Positions 45,970 to 55,200 of a stretch of 64,000 nucleotides of DNA are shown here, in pieces. The stretch covers positions 1 to 64,000 of the forward strand of contig DASZRW010000078.1 in assembly GCA_035549015.1 (NCBI GenBank), written 5' to 3'. The DNA is from JAFDZV01 sp035549015. GTDB taxonomy: Bacteria > Bacteroidota > Ignavibacteria > OLB7. A program made the translations under genes and the position numbers. The notes beneath the pieces are model-generated. The model made no database searches, was not told the DNA's origin, and was given only the letters and a program-made list of their open reading frames with translations. Position 1 is the stretch's first letter. Each line of letters opens with the position of its first letter.

Positions 45970-46530
45970 TCAGCCGGCAAGGCCTTTCTTTACTGTGCCG
46001 CGGCGCGGAACGAACTTCTGAGAGACGGAGACAACCGTGGCGAACCACCCGTGTGCTCCCTCCGGCGCCAGACGCTCGAGGCGTCGATCGGCACGATGCC
46101 AGACCGGCTCCGGCTCGTTGACATGATGTGCGGTGCTCACCGGGACCATTCCCTCCCCTGCATGGAATGTGCTCGCGTCCATTCCGCCTGCAATCACCGT
46201 GGTGATGGAGCCATCGGGGTTCCTGCGCAGCAATTCGCGCCGGCCGAAGACGGTGTTGTAGACGGCCTCGGGATAACGCGCCGCAACCTCGAGCAGCCGC
46301 CGCGCCGGCCCCTGCGGCACACGATGCCCCTGCTCCCAGTTCTGAAGGGTACGCATGCTGATCCCGAGAACCGCAGCAAATGCGGACTGCGAGAGCTTCA
46401 TGCGAGTACGAATCTGCTTGGCATCGGGCTCCTCGAAGACATGCTCGACTGCCGCAAACTTTTCGCCACGCTGAATCGCAATGGCCTCCTCGATGCTGGC
46501 TACAAGCTCCTTGAACTGTTCACGCTTCAT
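45970..46530 (-). CDS. HigA-like antitoxin with C-terminal extension
   Basis: A 186-residue Xre-type DNA-binding protein. The HTH is at about 37-75 (DAKQIRTRMKLSQSAFAAVLGISM, TLQNWEQGHRVPQGPARRLL), the pattern of HigA2-type antitoxins, in which HTH residues bind the operator. A typical HigA ends near residue 90-100; here about 90 residues follow (from RYPEAVYNTVFGRRELL to the lysine-rich end KKGLAG). Such a C-terminal extension is what TAC antitoxins carry as the chaperone-addiction region. The gene overlaps the toxin gene by 11 bases and precedes the SecB-like gene. It probably represses its own promoter at the palindrome 46879-46895. Confidence 0.85.
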   Translation of the reverse strand: MKREQFKELVASIEEAIAIQRGEKFAAVEHVFEEPDAKQIRTRMKLSQSAFAAVLGISMRTLQNWEQGHRVPQGPARRLLEVAARYPEAVYNTVFGRRELLRRNPDGSITTVIAGGMDASTFHAGEGMVPVSTAHHVNEPEPVWHRADRRLERLAPEGAHGWFATVVSVSQKFVPRRGTVKKGLAG

Positions 46531-46846
46531 TTCGCAACTGCCTTGCTAATGTTTGCAGATCCTTTTTCTCACGCTGCGTGAGATCGCTCTTTTCGTTCTT
46601 CGCGTAGGCATCAACAAGAAATATGACGCCCCGCACCACCACATACAGATAGATGATGCGTAACCCGCCGGAACGCCCACCCCCGTCACGGGCAAATCGA
46701 TGTTTTCGAAACCCGCCGGTTCCCTGTATCACAACACCCCGCTCCGGGCGATCCACAAGTTCACGTGCCAGGAGGGTTGCCTCCTGAGCACTCAGAAGCC
46801 GAGCTATCTTTTTTGTGAATCGAGAGGTTTGGACAACGGTTGTCAT
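46520..46846 (-). CDS. HigB/RelE-type toxin (type II toxin-antitoxin)
   Basis: A putative 108-residue toxin of the RelE superfamily (HigB2-like). The core pattern GTGGFRKHRFA, SGGLRIIYLYV and LVDAYAKNEKSDLTQREKKDL matches the Pfam RelE-type HigB family that cleaves mRNA on the ribosome. The start is taken at the ATG 46846 (a GTG two codons upstream is also possible), preceded by a G-rich sequence. It is the first gene of the TAC operon, overlapping the antitoxin by 11 bases, so translation is coupled. Toxin-first order is typical of HigBA. Confidence 0.88.
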   Translation of the reverse strand: MTTVVQTSRFTKKIARLLSAQEATLLARELVDRPERGVVIQGTGGFRKHRFARDGGGRSGGLRIIYLYVVVRGVIFLVDAYAKNEKSDLTQREKKDLQTLARQLRNEA

Positions 46847-46873
46847 GCCCACCCCCCGGCATCACCACGCCCA

Positions 46874-46904
46874 CAAATATACGTCACTGACGTATGGTTT
46901 TCAA
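46874..46904 (-). promoter_or_regulatory. candidate TAC operon promoter
   Basis: On the minus strand TTGAAA (complement of 46899-46904) is followed by exactly 17 bases and TATATT (complement of 46876-46881). TATATTTG also fits the Bacteroidota -7 consensus TAnnTTTG. The toxin ATG is 28 bases beyond the -7 box. Confidence 0.6.
46879..46895. promoter_or_regulatory. candidate antitoxin operator (17-bp palindrome)
   Basis: ATACGTCA-C-TGACGTAT is a perfect palindrome with 8-bp arms. It spans the spacer and the first bases of the -10 box, so a repressor bound here would block RNA polymerase. HigA-family antitoxins bind such palindromes in their own promoters. Confidence 0.55.
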
Positions 46905-47308
46905 GTCCCATGATCACATTCCTCCACATTGAACCAATGTGTATGCCAACTGCTTGGAACGTCGCGGCGTGTGTGGAGGAAGTAGGCCCAATCTACTCAG
47001 CCGACAATTGCGGATCAACCAGCGAACAGACGGCCGATCATCCTGCGGACCGTCTGCCGTGCGCACCGGTGCGTGCGGGGACTTCACAGCCGCATCGCCG
47101 ATGCTCCCCGCCGCAATAGGCTTGGGAGCGGGGTGGGAAAGAGCTATCCTATCGTTGCACGAGTCCGTTACTGAGGGGCCTGGTCCGGGCGGAATTCCGG
47201 GACCCATACTCTGCCTACGCGCTGACGCGCGCATCGACGATCATCGTCGATTGCCGCAGGCCACGAATGCGCTCCTCGCATCATCATCATGAAGAACAGA
47301 GCCATGCC

Positions 47309-49642
47309 ATGAGATCCAACGTGCTACGCATTGCCACACTCCTCACCGTTGCCTGCGCTTCCCTGGCCGGCAGGGCATCCCGATGTGATGCGCAATGGAG
47401 CGAGTTGCCCACGATCGCCAACGAGAACAGGACGAACTCCTTCGTTGCATATCTCAATGGCACCATCTACCTCTTCGGCGGCCTCACCGAAAGCACCGGT
47501 CCGGCACGAACCGCATTCGCATTGAACACCTCCGGTGCCACACAGTGGCAGCCGATCGCTTCGCTCCCGGAGATCCGATTCGCCGGTTACGCCGCCTCCC
47601 TCGGCGGGAAAGTCTACCTCGTTGGAGGCTCGGTGTTCAGAGGCGGCACAATCGTCTCAACCGGCAGCGTTCTGGAGTACGATCCTGTTGCGGATACATA
47701 CACGCAGAAGGCCGCAATGCCGGTTCCCACCGCATACGGCGCCGGCGCCGTGGTCGGCAATCGCATCTTCATCCTGGGGGGGCTGAAGAACGGAGCCGCA
47801 ATCAACACCATCCAGATGTACGACGTTCCCACCAACACGTGGAGCCTCCTCACCACCACGCTGCCGCAGGCGCTGCTGCAACCGGCAGCAACAACGCTCG
47901 GTGCGGAGATCTATCTGATCGGTGGCAGCGGCGTACTGGCGTCGTACAACCAGGCCTATAAGGGAGTCCCAAGCGCCGACGGACAGCGGATCGACTGGAC
48001 ACGAATCGCCGACTATCCGGACGGTATCTACGAAGCGGGCGCAGGCGCCTACAACGACCGCGTGTACGTCGCCGGTGGCACCACATCCTTCAAACCGTAC
48101 ACCGATATGGTCTACTCCTACGATCAGGGGAGCAACACCTGGGTGCCCGGCTACTTCCTTCCCAAACCGGTCACCAACAATTCCTCCTGTCTCGTGGGAT
48201 CCGGCAACGAACTCTATCTCATCGCCGGTGAGAACGGGAACGGCAGCATCTACCGCTATCGCGAGGACACACGCAGTGCCATCGCCTCAGTTGCGCCGGC
48301 TCGATTCGTGTTGACTGCCGACCTCGGCCAGACGCGGACCGCAACCTTCACGGCGACGAATCGCGGGATCACTACGCTGTTCGGCACCCTTACCATTCCG
48401 CCATCGGATACGGACTGGCTTACCACCGCCTCACCGACGTTCCAGGTTGCTCCCGGTGCGTCGCAGGCTGTCGGGCTGGTTGCGTCGAGCATCAAGGCCG
48501 GGGGGAATCGTACCGTTCAATGCATCCTCAACACCAACGACCCCAACCAGCAATCGATTCCGATCATCGTGTCGCTCTACGTCCGCGATCTGCTCCCCTC
48601 GCAGCGGCGCCTCATGGTGATCGAGGAGGGAACCGGCGACTGGTGCGGGACCTGTCCCGAAGGTTCGCGCCTGCTGGACTCGCTGACATCCGAACTCGGT
48701 GACTCCATGGTGTTGGTCTCCTATCATGGTGGTTCGCATGCCGAGCCGATGCTGGTGGAGGAAGGCCAGACTCTGCTCAACAGCCTCGGCCTGATCGGCT
48801 ATCCGATGGGCTGCGTGGACCGCATCACATTCCCGAACGAGGTTGTCCCCATGGTTCGCCTGGAGTCATGGCGTGCCTACACACGGCATGAACTGGATTC
48901 GGCGCCGCGAGGAGGTGTCAACCTCACGCTCACGTCCGTCGGCTACGCAAACGGACAGATCACTGCAACCGCGGAGATATCGACCTACGATGCACTTCCC
49001 ATGTACAACGGTAGGACATATGCTCTCACGGCACTCGCCATCGAGGACAGCGTTCAAGGCATGCAGGTGGAGTTCGTGGACACCGGAACGGTAATTCATC
49101 CGCTCTGGTATCATCGGAATGTGGTACGCTCCATCTATCCGGATCACCTGGGCCAGGAGCTGGGCTTCCCGAAAGTCGATATCACGGACGAAGTCATTCG
49201 CCCCGGAGCGCCGGCCACGCTCACCATCTCCTTTGCCGCCAACGTACAGAACGAGGCACGGGGATCGATCGTGGTTCTCGTGCACGAACGGAACGGCGGC
49301 ACCTCCGGTCCGATTCTTCAGGCCGTGCGCCTGCCGCTCCCACGAGCATCCAGCGCCGTTTCCGCCCTTCGGGAGAACGCCGATGCGATAGGTCCAGTCG
49401 CAGCCCCCAATCCGGCATCAACAGAGATGGAGATCACGTTCACGCTTACGCACCCAACGCACGCGCACCTATCGCTCTATTCCATGCGTGGTTCCGAAGT
49501 GATGGATCTGTTGGACCAGCCGTGTACGGCAGGTCCGCATCGCGTCCCGGTAAACCTTGCGAACCTGCCGGCCGGTATCTATACCCTCGTGCTCCATGCC
49601 GAGGGCCGCACCGCGTCGCACACGATTACGGTAGTGCACTAG
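47309..49642 (+). CDS. Kelch/Omp28-like T9SS cargo protein
   Basis: A 777-residue secreted protein. The signal peptide (MRSNVLRIATLLTVACASLAG) is followed by Kelch-type propeller repeats (about 30-320; FVAYLNGTIYLFGGL, AASLGGKVYLVGGS, AVVGNRIFILGGL, YNDRVYVAGGT), an ASH-like region, and an Omp28/thioredoxin-like segment with EEGTGDWCGTCPEG (Cys446 and Cys449). The end is a T9SS type-A tail (APNPASTEMEITF, NLPAGIYTLVLH, TITVVH). Start 47309 was taken for the signal peptide; 14 extra upstream codons are histidine-rich and unlikely. It converges with another Omp28-like gene. Confidence 0.87.
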   Translation: MRSNVLRIATLLTVACASLAGRASRCDAQWSELPTIANENRTNSFVAYLNGTIYLFGGLTESTGPARTAFALNTSGATQWQPIASLPEIRFAGYAASLGGKVYLVGGSVFRGGTIVSTGSVLEYDPVADTYTQKAAMPVPTAYGAGAVVGNRIFILGGLKNGAAINTIQMYDVPTNTWSLLTTTLPQALLQPAATTLGAEIYLIGGSGVLASYNQAYKGVPSADGQRIDWTRIADYPDGIYEAGAGAYNDRVYVAGGTTSFKPYTDMVYSYDQGSNTWVPGYFLPKPVTNNSSCLVGSGNELYLIAGENGNGSIYRYREDTRSAIASVAPARFVLTADLGQTRTATFTATNRGITTLFGTLTIPPSDTDWLTTASPTFQVAPGASQAVGLVASSIKAGGNRTVQCILNTNDPNQQSIPIIVSLYVRDLLPSQRRLMVIEEGTGDWCGTCPEGSRLLDSLTSELGDSMVLVSYHGGSHAEPMLVEEGQTLLNSLGLIGYPMGCVDRITFPNEVVPMVRLESWRAYTRHELDSAPRGGVNLTLTSVGYANGQITATAEISTYDALPMYNGRTYALTALAIEDSVQGMQVEFVDTGTVIHPLWYHRNVVRSIYPDHLGQELGFPKVDITDEVIRPGAPATLTISFAANVQNEARGSIVVLVHERNGGTSGPILQAVRLPLPRASSAVSALRENADAIGPVAAPNPASTEMEITFTLTHPTHAHLSLYSMRGSEVMDLLDQPCTAGPHRVPVNLANLPAGIYTLVLHAEGRTASHTITVVH

Positions 49643-49841
49643 CGAAGATGCCGCGAGCAGAGCACCAGCAACCAGGCAGGCCGAAGTCCCGGCCGGATGC
49701 CGGCCGCCTGCGCATCGCGTTCCGAGGGGGAACGAAACTCAGCCCTCGCGTACGCAGCCGGAACGGCTTCCGTGAGGCATCGCTGCCGGCGCTGTACGTG
49801 CGGTACAATGAAATGCTCTTCTGTGAGCAGCTCTTAATTAC

Positions 49842-49870
49842 AACGGCCCCGGGGAGCGCCCGGGGCCGTT
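49842..49870. terminator. bidirectional terminator between convergent T9SS genes
   Basis: AACGGCCCCGGG (49842-49853) pairs perfectly with CCCGGGGCCGTT (49859-49870) around GAGCG. It lies between the two convergent gene ends (49642 and 49899). T-runs are weak on both sides. Confidence 0.55.
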
Positions 49871-49898
49871 GATCAAAGTATCGTGATCGGCGGGTTGC

Positions 49899-51932
49899 TC
49901 AGTGAACAACCGTCACCCTCGTGCTCGTGCGTCCCTCCGGCGTGGACATCACGAGCGCATAGGCCCCCGCAGGAACGCTCGACGCGTCGAACCGAAGCAT
50001 CGTGGCACCACCTTCGAACTGGCCATCCTTGACCACTGCAATCCGCTCGCCACGCATGTCGTAGAGCGATACGTTTGCGTGCATGGCGCGCGGCAGCGTC
50101 ATGGGGATGTCCATCATACCCGTTACCGGATTCGGCGTGACGTTCAGCGCAGTGCCTGCGAGCGAGCCGCTCTGAACGCCGGCAATCGTAAGATCGTTGC
50201 CGAGAAGCCATGCAATGGATTTGTCCACCAGCGACGAGCGGAGCGTTGCATCGCCGATCCCTTCGAGACCGAAGCCGAAGTAGACGAGGCGATAGTTCCT
50301 GTCCGCGTACCGAATGCCCGCGCCGGTGGAGTTGTTGTACGTGCAGCTCTGCACGGCGCCGCCCAGCGGCATAATCTGGTCCGGCGTATCCTGATTCGCC
50401 ACACCGTTGTTGATCTTCATGCTCAGCCCGCCCGCCACCGGATCACCGGCGACACCGTTCACCGTTGTCTGGACCGTACTGCCGTCCGCAACGTAGGTTG
50501 AATGCAGGTAGTTCGTTACGAACTGCGGATCGGTATAATATCCCTGGTTCGATGAGCCGCTGTCGACCAATCCCCATGCGATCTCCGCACCTGCCAGGAA
50601 CAGCCGGCCGCCGCCGTTCATATACGTCTTCAGCTTCTCCACATCGGCACCGGAGAGGATGCTCTTGCCAACCTCCATTCCCACCACCTTGAAGTCCGCA
50701 AGGTTGAACTGGCTTTCGATGCCCTGATCCAGAAGGAAGTAGCTTCGATCGGTCTTTCCCAGGGCCTCATCGTACTTGTCGGCAATGGCGGCATTCCCCT
50801 CATCGCGAACCAGGATGGCAACGTCTGCCTTGCCGGCGAAGAGCCGGAAGATCTTCGTGACTTCCTGATGGCCGTTGGAGATCTCCACGCTCACCCGTCC
50901 CATGCCGGGCTTGCTGCCGCTCGGTACGATGGACACCGCCAGATCCGCAGGCGAATCCTTCGTAAGGGTTGCCGTGTCGCCGCTCACCGCAGCACCGCCC
51001 CCAATGGTTACCGTGGCAGTCCAGCCGGCCGGCAGCTTCTTGTCGATCGTCAACCAGTACCGCCCTCCCACCGACGAAGTCACCGCACCGGTCCAGCTGC
51101 TCTGCGACACGGTGGACTGCACATTCGCCTCCGGCTGCCCGAGGCTCAGAAGGAGCTTCGGCATGAAGGTGCTCGCGGCCGCGTTGTAAACCTCCTTCGT
51201 GTTGTCATCCTGAACGAAGGCTACCACATACACCTGATCGGCATTCCAGTTCGCAGCATCGATCTGATAGCTCTGCTGGAACGTCTTCGTCTCGTTCGCG
51301 GCCAGCGTTAGGTCAACGCCATCGAGCGTGGGAAGCATCTTGCGCGCCACGTTGTAGAAATCCTTCTCGCCGTTGCCGCCGGCACTGGTATAGTAATGAT
51401 GCGCCTCCACGACGATCATCCGGAGCTTCTTCCCGTTCAGCGCCTGTGTGCTGGAGACCGTAACCGTAACGTCCGAATTGTTCCCCGTACGATTCTCCAC
51501 CACGGTAATCGAAACCGGAGAGGTGGCGGAAGTCTTTGCCAGTTCGCGCGACTCTGCGGCGGTGTCCGCAGCGGCACCGGCGTAGAAGCCGGAGGTTGGC
51601 TCCGTGGAGGGAATGCCGTTCACCACGACATTCGGAACACCGGGGCTGCCGTAGAAGGCCACCCGGCCGTCGTGCATGGTCGCATCCGCATCGTGCATCA
51701 CATCGCGCCCGGGGTAGCGCGAACGAAAACTGATCGGAAGGATCCGATCCATGTGCTGAGTGATATAGGCGTGGTATGTGGGATTCTGCGCCGCGCACGG
51801 AACACAGCTCGCGTTGCTCATCTCCTCGAAGAGCACCATGCGCGGCGATTGCGCATGCAGGATCTGTGCCGATGCGATTACCAGAAGCCCCACCACAAGC
51901 GTATTACGTAGAGTTGAAATGCCCATCATCAT
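49899..51932 (-). CDS. Omp28-related T9SS cargo protein
   Basis: A 677-residue secreted protein. The signal (to about 27, LHAQ) is followed by a thioredoxin-like Omp28 N-terminus with FEEMSNASCVPCAAQN (Cys43 and Cys46), FRSRYPGRDVMHDAD and PGVPNVVVNG. Beta domains follow, and a Flavodoxin/ThuA-like segment around 400-560 (DVAILVRDEG, NGGGRLFLAGAEIAWGL). The T9SS type-A tail is at the end (TPNPVTGMMDIPM, GAYALVMS, VTVVH). The start could be any of the first three Met codons. A GGGAGCGTTG element (complement of 52050-52059) lies upstream. Confidence 0.87.
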   Translation of the reverse strand: MMMGISTLRNTLVVGLLVIASAQILHAQSPRMVLFEEMSNASCVPCAAQNPTYHAYITQHMDRILPISFRSRYPGRDVMHDADATMHDGRVAFYGSPGVPNVVVNGIPSTEPTSGFYAGAAADTAAESRELAKTSATSPVSITVVENRTGNNSDVTVTVSSTQALNGKKLRMIVVEAHHYYTSAGGNGEKDFYNVARKMLPTLDGVDLTLAANETKTFQQSYQIDAANWNADQVYVVAFVQDDNTKEVYNAAASTFMPKLLLSLGQPEANVQSTVSQSSWTGAVTSSVGGRYWLTIDKKLPAGWTATVTIGGGAAVSGDTATLTKDSPADLAVSIVPSGSKPGMGRVSVEISNGHQEVTKIFRLFAGKADVAILVRDEGNAAIADKYDEALGKTDRSYFLLDQGIESQFNLADFKVVGMEVGKSILSGADVEKLKTYMNGGGRLFLAGAEIAWGLVDSGSSNQGYYTDPQFVTNYLHSTYVADGSTVQTTVNGVAGDPVAGGLSMKINNGVANQDTPDQIMPLGGAVQSCTYNNSTGAGIRYADRNYRLVYFGFGLEGIGDATLRSSLVDKSIAWLLGNDLTIAGVQSGSLAGTALNVTPNPVTGMMDIPMTLPRAMHANVSLYDMRGERIAVVKDGQFEGGATMLRFDASSVPAGAYALVMSTPEGRTSTRVTVVH

Positions 51933-52049
51933 ACCTCACTCCTACGATTGTGCTGTGGAACCATCAGAACAGCCGTCCACGCGGATCAGGCGACGGGGGA
52001 GCATGATCGGGAGACCAGACTGTGGTGCCGGGTATTGCGTGCAAGTATA

Positions 52050-52059
52050 CAACGCTCCC
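52050..52059 (-). promoter_or_regulatory. GGGAGCGTTG element upstream of Omp28-related gene
   Basis: The minus strand reads TACGGGAGCGTTGT here, 117 bases before the start at 51932. TACGGGAGCGTTGT is also present at the element before the beta-helix gene at 34471-34480. GCTCCCC downstream (near 51995) could close a stem. No strong terminator hairpin follows. Confidence 0.35.
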
Positions 52060-52152
52060 GTATGGAACACAATCATACGATTCCGCGCTTGCATTTCGCA
52101 GCACGCGCCTGGAGTACACAACAATTCGGCTTCCATCCTTATACGATTCGGT

Positions 52153-52160
52153 TAACTTTG
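52153..52160 (+). promoter_or_regulatory. candidate -7 box (TAACTTTG)
   Basis: TAACTTTG matches the Bacteroidota -7 consensus TAnnTTTG, 63 bases upstream of the metalloprotease ATG. A matching -33 TTG was not clear. Confidence 0.3.
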
Positions 52161-52222
52161 TCCGTTCCCAACGTTCGCCGCAGAGCGGGCGCCGTCTTCC
52201 ATTCACCTACAACCGGCTGCCA

Positions 52223-55200
52223 ATGCGATTCTCGATACTGCTCCGTGTTTCGCTGCTTCTGGCCCTCGTACTTCAACTTCCCCTCAGCGCTCAATCGCGT
52301 GAGCTGCGACTCATGGTTCCGGCATCGGCGCCCGCTCATCGCACGCCGGTGCCCGTTCCGGCGCAGGCCTCGTTCCTGCGCATGGACACGGCCCTCTTCG
52401 ATGCCGTCGTGCCTGCAACCGTCGCCTCGGTTACCATACCGGGTTTCCCGCTTCCCGATGGCACGCAGCATACGCTCCGCATGGAACGGTTCGATGTCCT
52501 CTCGCCTGCGGCCGTTGTTCTGGAAGGAAGACGCGATGGCGACCGGCCTGCCTCCATCGAAAAGCATATGGCCTTCCGCGGCACGATCGACGGCATCCCC
52601 GGATCGTTCGTCTATCTCATGACGTTCAGGAACTACTGCTCCGGCTTCGTGGAACTGCCGCAGCCGGGAACGGATCTCCCGCGCCGGCTGTTGATCGCTC
52701 CGGATGACATGGACGCAGCCGATGCCGTCACCATCGTCTTCAACGAGAACGACGTTCCGCAGACAACCCGCGTACGATATCCATGCAGCACTCCTGACCC
52801 GTTCGAGGAACGTGCAGGCGACCCAGGCGCTCTCCACCGCCTGCTTGCCCTGACGGCGGATATCCGGAAGCGCCCGGCATCCAGCCCGCAGGGCGAGGAG
52901 ATGCTGGTTGCACAGATCGCCGCCGAAAGTGAGTACACCTACTTCACATCACACAACTCCAACTTCTCGCACGCGGCGAACTATCTCATCACGAACCTCG
53001 GCTCCGCATCCGCTGTGTACCAGCGGGACATACGCCTCACGCTCGAGGTTCCCTTCGTTCGCATCTGGACCACATCCGCCACTCCGTACCCGGGCCCCAA
53101 CGACGGCGACATCCTCGGGCAGGTTCGCGATTACTGGAATACGAACATGGGATGGGTGAAGCGCACCGGCACGTACATCTTCACCTCCTATCGGGGCGGC
53201 GTGGCATGGGTTGGCACCATGTGCGGCGGGTTTGCGTATGCGATGGGCGGCCTTGGAGGGAACATCAACTATCCTGCCGACGGATATGTCTGGGATACGG
53301 ACGTGACGTCGCACGAACTGGGACACAACTTCGGATCGCCGCACACGCACAGTTGCTACTGGGCTCCCGCGGTGGATTCCTGCTGGCCGGCCGAGGGCGG
53401 GTGCTTCCCCACCATCAATCCCCACCCCGGAACCATCATGAGCTACTGCCACCTGAATGCAGGCACGCGGCTGACATTCCACCCGCGGGTCGCAACATTG
53501 ATACGCGCATCGGCGGAGCAACTGCCGTGCGTCTCGCCGCGGGCCAACCCCTCCTCCGCCGACGTTGCGGTTACCTACATGATCGCCCCGGCAAACGGTT
53601 CCATCCTTCCAACCAACTCGACTCTGAAACCAAGCGTCGTCGTCAGGAACATCGGGACCGCGCCTCAGGCAAACGTCCCGGTGAACATGACGATCGCCAC
53701 ACAGGCGGGAACGCAGGTATACAGTGACTCGGTCGTGATCGCCTCACTGGCACCGGGTGCCAGTGCAGTGGCCACGTTCAAATCCGTGACCGTCCGCGAC
53801 ACGGCAACCTACAGCGCCTCCGCATCATCGGTGATCGCCGGCGACTCCGCGCAGGAGAACAATCTTCTTACGCGCACGTTCCAGGTGGTTCCTGCCACAC
53901 CGAATGCGGCTGTCACGCTTCTCTACCCGAACGGCGGCGAGGTGTTCGCATCGGACAGCCTGGTAACGATTGCATGGACCCAGAACGGCATAAGCCAGGT
54001 GACGCTGGAACTGTCGCCGGACAACGGCGCAACGTGGCAGACCATCCGCTGGTCGCAGCCGGGTGACTCCGGACACTATCAGTGGAAGGTTCCTCCCGTC
54101 CCCACGCAGAAGGCACTGGTGCGCATCAGCAATACGCTCAACGCCGGTGTGGCCGATCGCAGCGACGCCTCCTTCACCATCGGCATGGACAACGACGCAC
54201 AGGTGGTGGAGTTCCTCATGCCGAAACCGAATGCGACCACGGACACGGCGTTCACGCCAACCATCTCCATTCGCAACAACGGCTCGCGCCAGATCACCGG
54301 GCTGCCGGTTGAACTGAAGATGATCTGGCGCAACGGCGACCGGAAGGTGTACGACAAGACCGTCACGGTTCCGGTTGTCCAGTCCGGAGAGACCCGGCAG
54401 GTAACGTTCCCGCAGGTGGGCATGCTTCCGGAAGGGGATCTGATCATGATCGCCCGCACGATGCTGGCGAACGATCGCAATCCATCCAACGACTCGCTTG
54501 CCCGCACGTCCGTGACGAAGGGAGGCCTCGCCCCGCCGACGACCGTGGTGGCGCACGGCCTGAACCATCTTGCCACCATCGAGTGGGCACCATCGGCCAC
54601 GAGCGGCGTAACGCAGTACCGGATCGAACGCGGCTTCGATCCGGAAGCGATGAGCCCGATTGCACTGGTCCGTTCCAGTGTGCTCTCCTACGTCGACGAG
54701 GGACTTCAGAACGATACGCTCTACTACTATGCCATAACCGCGCTGAACGACTCCGTGGAGTCCATCCCCTCCGGACCTGCCGTTGCGGACCCGATGGCGC
54801 TGGTTGCCGGCGATACGCTCCGTACGCCGGCGCTGCTCGTGCCGGCCCGCGACGCGCGTAACGTTGCGCTTCCGGTGCGCCTCCTCTGGGGAAGCGTCAA
54901 GGGGGCGGAGCTGTATCAGATACAGCTGCTCGCCGATCCGAACGGAACCGACGTGCTCGGCTCGTGGCTGAGCCAGTCGCCGCAGCCGATAACACCGGAC
55001 ATGGCCACATTCGGCAGCGTCTACTACTGGCGTGCACGCGCATTCAACAACACCTTCACCGGCCCATGGTCAAAGACGTGGCAGTTCAACACCGGACAGA
55101 ACTGCGCCGGCGGAGCGCTTCACTTCAACGGTGACGGCAGCATCGTTCTGGACTCGAACTTCCAGTGGTCGGGAGGGCCGGTGACGGTGGAGTTCTGGAA

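Larger units (their letters stand above)
46853..47308. other. 456-bp divergent intergenic region
   Basis: This region separates the TAC operon from the Kelch/Omp28 gene on the plus strand. No gene is supported. It holds the TAC promoter and palindrome listed separately; the remaining part up to 47308 shows no clear element. Confidence 0.6.
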
